A stretch of DNA of 64,000 nucleotides from Eulemur rufifrons (lineage: Eukaryota > Chordata > Mammalia > Primates > Lemuridae). Under the pieces are notes generated by a model, which worked only from the letters and a program-made list of their open reading frames with translations, was not told the origin of the DNA and did no database searches. Below are positions 62,271 through 64,000 of the stretch, piece after piece. The first letter of the stretch is position 1. Each line of letters starts with the position of its first letter. Made by a program: the position numbers and the translations under genes. The stretch spans positions 1,916,501 through 1,980,500 of the forward strand of contig NC_091002.1 of the NCBI RefSeq assembly GCF_041146395.1, read 5' to 3'.

Positions 62271-62415
62271 GCGGATCTGGTCCCTCCCTGGTGGGCCTGG
62301 TCACCACGTGGGTGGGTCTGGTCACCTCACTGGTGGGCCTGGCCACCCCATGGGTGGGTCTGGTCAGGCCACGGGTGGGTCTGGTCACCCCAGTGGTGGG
62401 CCTGGCCATTCCTGC
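62271..62415. repeat. 21-bp minisatellite, 7 units
   Basis: The unit is about GGTGGGTCTGGTCACCCCACT. CTGG anchors fall at 62277, 62297, 62318, 62339, 62360, 62381 and 62402, a spacing of 20 and then 21 five times. Units alternate between GGGCCTGG and GGGTCTGG types. Because 21 is a multiple of three, all frames stay open, and the opposite strand reads as a heptad T-R-P-T-H-G-V. Confidence 0.95.
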
Positions 62416-62745
62416 ATTAGCACCCTGCTGACCTGTGCCCCGTGTGCCCGTGTACCCGTGTGTCTGCCCCACGTCTGCCTGGTCGCTGTGTCTCCCGCAC
62501 TCAGCACAGGCCGGGCACACAGATGGGCCTCGGGCAGCCTTTGAAAGCTCTAAAGGGCAGAGCGCCAAGCCCAGGAGTGGGCACTCTGTTCAGCACGCCC
62601 AGATCAGACAGTGTCAGTCATAAGCAGCGACACCTCCCCGTCTCCCAGGTTTGCGGACGTGGCTCCCTGCTGGTCTTTTCCTCCCCACCCCCAACAGACG
62701 CCCCCACCCCACCCGCAATGACGAATCAAGCCCTTACCCACTGCG
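62416..62745. other. Unique sequence, nothing recognised
   Basis: GTGCCCGTGTACCCGTGTGTC at 62446-62465 is a short imperfect repeat. No gene or transposon was recognised. Confidence 0.3.
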
Positions 62746-62749
62746 GAGA

Positions 62750-63285
62750 CTGCCCAAAAGTAAAGCAGCATAATTATATCTTAATAATTGTTTTGCAGCA
62801 TAGGATTTATAATTACTAAATGCGTGATAACTGCTCCTTAAATGCCCCTGCTCTTTAAAAAACCTAATTTATAATTTAAAAAGCTGACACTTCTCGGAGC
62901 GCTTTATTTTATCTTGTCGGGAGTAATGGGAGAGTAAGTTATTGAGAACCTTTATTTTTCATTAGCCTTAAATTCAACGACAATTAATGTGCCCAATTTG
63001 ATTATAAACTGCACAAATTAAACAATAAAGAGCTGTCTAATGAGAAATTAATTATGAGGAAGGGAAGGGGAGCAGGGCCGGATAAAAGCAATAACTTACG
63101 GCCGGAGGCAGCGTGTGTCAGGTTTTAAAGGAGATGGAGGGCCCTCTCCTCCATGTGTGTCTTTGCTGATAGGACCCGTCACAGATCAGTTGATCCAGAA
63201 ACCATAACAGGCTAGTAATTGAAACTGCCAAAATCAATAGTGCTGACAGCCTTAATTAAATTAAATATAGCCGTGATGGGCTCCC
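62750..63285. promoter_or_regulatory. Strong candidate conserved non-coding element
   Basis: 535 bases, AT-rich and free of known repeats. TAATTATATCTTAATAATTG (62771-62790), TTTATAATTACTAAATG (about 62806), GACAATTAATG (about 62979), CAAATTAAACAATAAAG, GAAATTAATTATGAGG (about 63044), AGTAATTGAAACTG (about 63214) and CTTAATTAAATTAAATATAG (63251-63270) supply at least eight homeodomain-type sites, plus CTTTATTTTATC and CAATAAAG. Both the density and the abrupt change from flanking GC-rich DNA fit an ultraconserved-type developmental enhancer. Conservation is not tested here. Confidence 0.5.
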
Positions 63286-63287
63286 AG

Positions 63288-63480
63288 CACCCGGCGGCGG
63301 CGGCGGCCGCTTGACCCTCCGGCTGAGCGCGCCTGATGGAGTGTAGCGGCGGCGTGATGGATCTGACCCTGGGGGACAGTTGGGGACCGGGCTCCTGCAG
63401 ACAGCAGCTCCCAGGGGATGGGGCGCCGCCACCGCCACCGCTCCACCGCCGGCTGCCAGGCAGGGCCAGGATCCCTACCC
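63288..63480. other. CpG-rich patch with (CGG)n
   Basis: (CGG)n at about 63292-63308 begins a 190-base GC-rich, CpG-containing segment directly beside the AT-rich block. A start codon at 63336 opens a 66-codon frame rich in Pro and Gly, but no splice or promoter context supports a gene. Confidence 0.45.
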
Positions 63481-63659
63481 CCGGATGCTGGCTCTGTTTG
63501 TCCGGAGTTGCGAAGTCTGTGTCCTGTGGCATCTAATTTGGCAGGCCGAGGAGCACCCTGAAGTAGAGGGGGGGGGTGGGGCGGGGGGACAGGAGAGGAC
63601 AGTTAAAGCACCAGTGAATCTGTTTTTGACAAATGTTGCTGTTTGCAGTGCACTTTGGC

Positions 63660-63790
63660 GAGAGGCATCTTGCTTTTCACCACAGCCCCAGCAGGAGACT
63701 AGTCAGCCAGGCCAGCCTCACTTTCCTCTCCTGTAGAATGGGTACATGCTCCTGGAGTTCTAAGAATTGGAGGCCTAAAATGAACAGCCC
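63660..63790 (+). repeat. MIR fragment
   Basis: CAGCCTCACTTTCCTCTCCTGTAGAATGGGTACATGC is a sense MIR core with the downstream part; the upstream half is decayed. Confidence 0.55.
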
Positions 63791-63864
63791 GGGCTGCAGA
63801 GCCCAGCTCAGGATAAACACCTGACAAATAAACAAACCAACGAATGAACGCACAGCTGCCGCTG

Positions 63865-63960
63865 TCACTGCCAAAGACTGTCATCCTGCTTTGCAGTGGA
63901 CAAGCAGAGGCCCAGGGAGGGAATATGAGTCGTTCAGACGACAGACTCAGAACTCAGAAC
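63865..63960 (-). repeat. MIR fragment
   Basis: GCTTTGCAGTGGACAAGCAGAGGCCCAGGGAGGGAATATGAG, then GACAGACTCAGAACTCAGAAC, is a decayed antisense MIR. Confidence 0.5.
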
Positions 63961-64000
63961 TTCTGGCCCCGGCCCAGGGTTCTTTCTTCATCGCACGGCA

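Noticed and set aside
62140..62568. Heptad-repeat protein (T-R-P-T-H-G-V) on the minus strand
   Set aside because: It is the translation of the 21-bp minisatellite; no gene context.
63336..63736. Possible first exon beside the CGG patch (66- and 118-codon frames)
   Set aside because: No Kozak-supported long frame, no clear donor site in frame, and no known protein resemblance. A CpG-rich patch of only 190 bases is too small to call a promoter island.
1..64000. CRISPR arrays, operons, phage or bacterial features
   Set aside because: No spaced direct repeats and no ribosome-binding-site-led gene runs. The abundance of MIR, L2, L1, Alu and MaLR elements shows mammalian DNA.
1..64000. tRNA, rRNA or snRNA genes
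   Set aside because: Only tRNA-derived SINE (MIR) and 7SL-derived Alu sequences carry A/B-box-like words. No cloverleaf or snRNA-like sequence was recognised.

Overview
This window is vertebrate nuclear DNA and almost certainly comes from a primate of the strepsirrhine branch, most likely a lemur. The strongest clue is a complete Alu at 15281-15617. It has the long A-rich linker (AAATATATATAG) and the right-arm wording (GAGGTTGCTGTGAGCTAGG, then CACTCACTCTAGCC) that I know from lemur Alus and not from human AluJ, AluS or AluY. The rest is old mammalian repeat debris: MIR, L2, CR1/L3-like, L1, MaLR-type LTRs, hAT and Tigger DNA transposons. No open reading frame looks like a host exon. The long ones lie in triplet repeats or transposons, and I found no pair of exons with matching splice sites. 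The window therefore reads as intergenic DNA or the inside of a large intron.

Layout. 1-7 kb: GC-rich unique sequence with sparse MIRs, an L1 scrap and a hAT MITE. 7.7-12.1 kb: three repeat-poor blocks dense in homeodomain, SOX, TCF and RUNX type words, which are candidate enhancers. 12.8-18.6 kb: L1 3' ends, one split by the lemur-type Alu and one split by an LTR that itself contains an older Alu. 19-22.9 kb: a run of MIRs, a (CAY)n trinucleotide array and an MLT1 LTR. 22.9-24.2 kb: a decayed autonomous hAT element with a CpG-dense core. 24-31 kb: MIR, L2 and CR1-like scraps plus a GATAA cluster. 31.2-33.2 kb: an unclassified repeat, then an L1 3' end split by a CA microsatellite and a Tigger. 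35.6-36.8 kb: an MLT1, an internally deleted Alu and another LTR. 38.2-39.1 kb: a homeodomain-rich block beside a degenerate TTCCATGA-like array. 39.65-40.83 kb: a 1.2-kb GGT/GAT array with 500-bp higher-order structure. 43.8-49.6 kb: a broken L1 carrying an LTR, a MER2 and an unclassified 0.8-kb insert. 50.8-59 kb: MLT1 LTRs, L2 pieces and a candidate enhancer at 57.6-58.0 kb. 59.8-60.5 kb: an unassigned AT-rich block. 62.3 kb: a 21-bp minisatellite. 62.75-63.3 kb: a strongly AT-rich, TAATTA-dense block followed by a CpG-rich CGG patch.

Nothing here behaves as a gene system. MIR calls rest on the tRNA-derived core words (GTGTGACC, CCTCAGTTTCC, AAAATGGG, or their complements GGAAACTGAGG, TGTGCCAGGCA). 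L2 calls rest on the 3' wording GGCACATAGTAGGTGCTC...AATAAATATTTGTTGAATG or its complement. All family names come from my memory of consensus sequences, not from a search, and the ends are approximate unless a target-site duplication is given. The candidate regulatory blocks are inferences from composition and motif density. A multi-species alignment would decide them.
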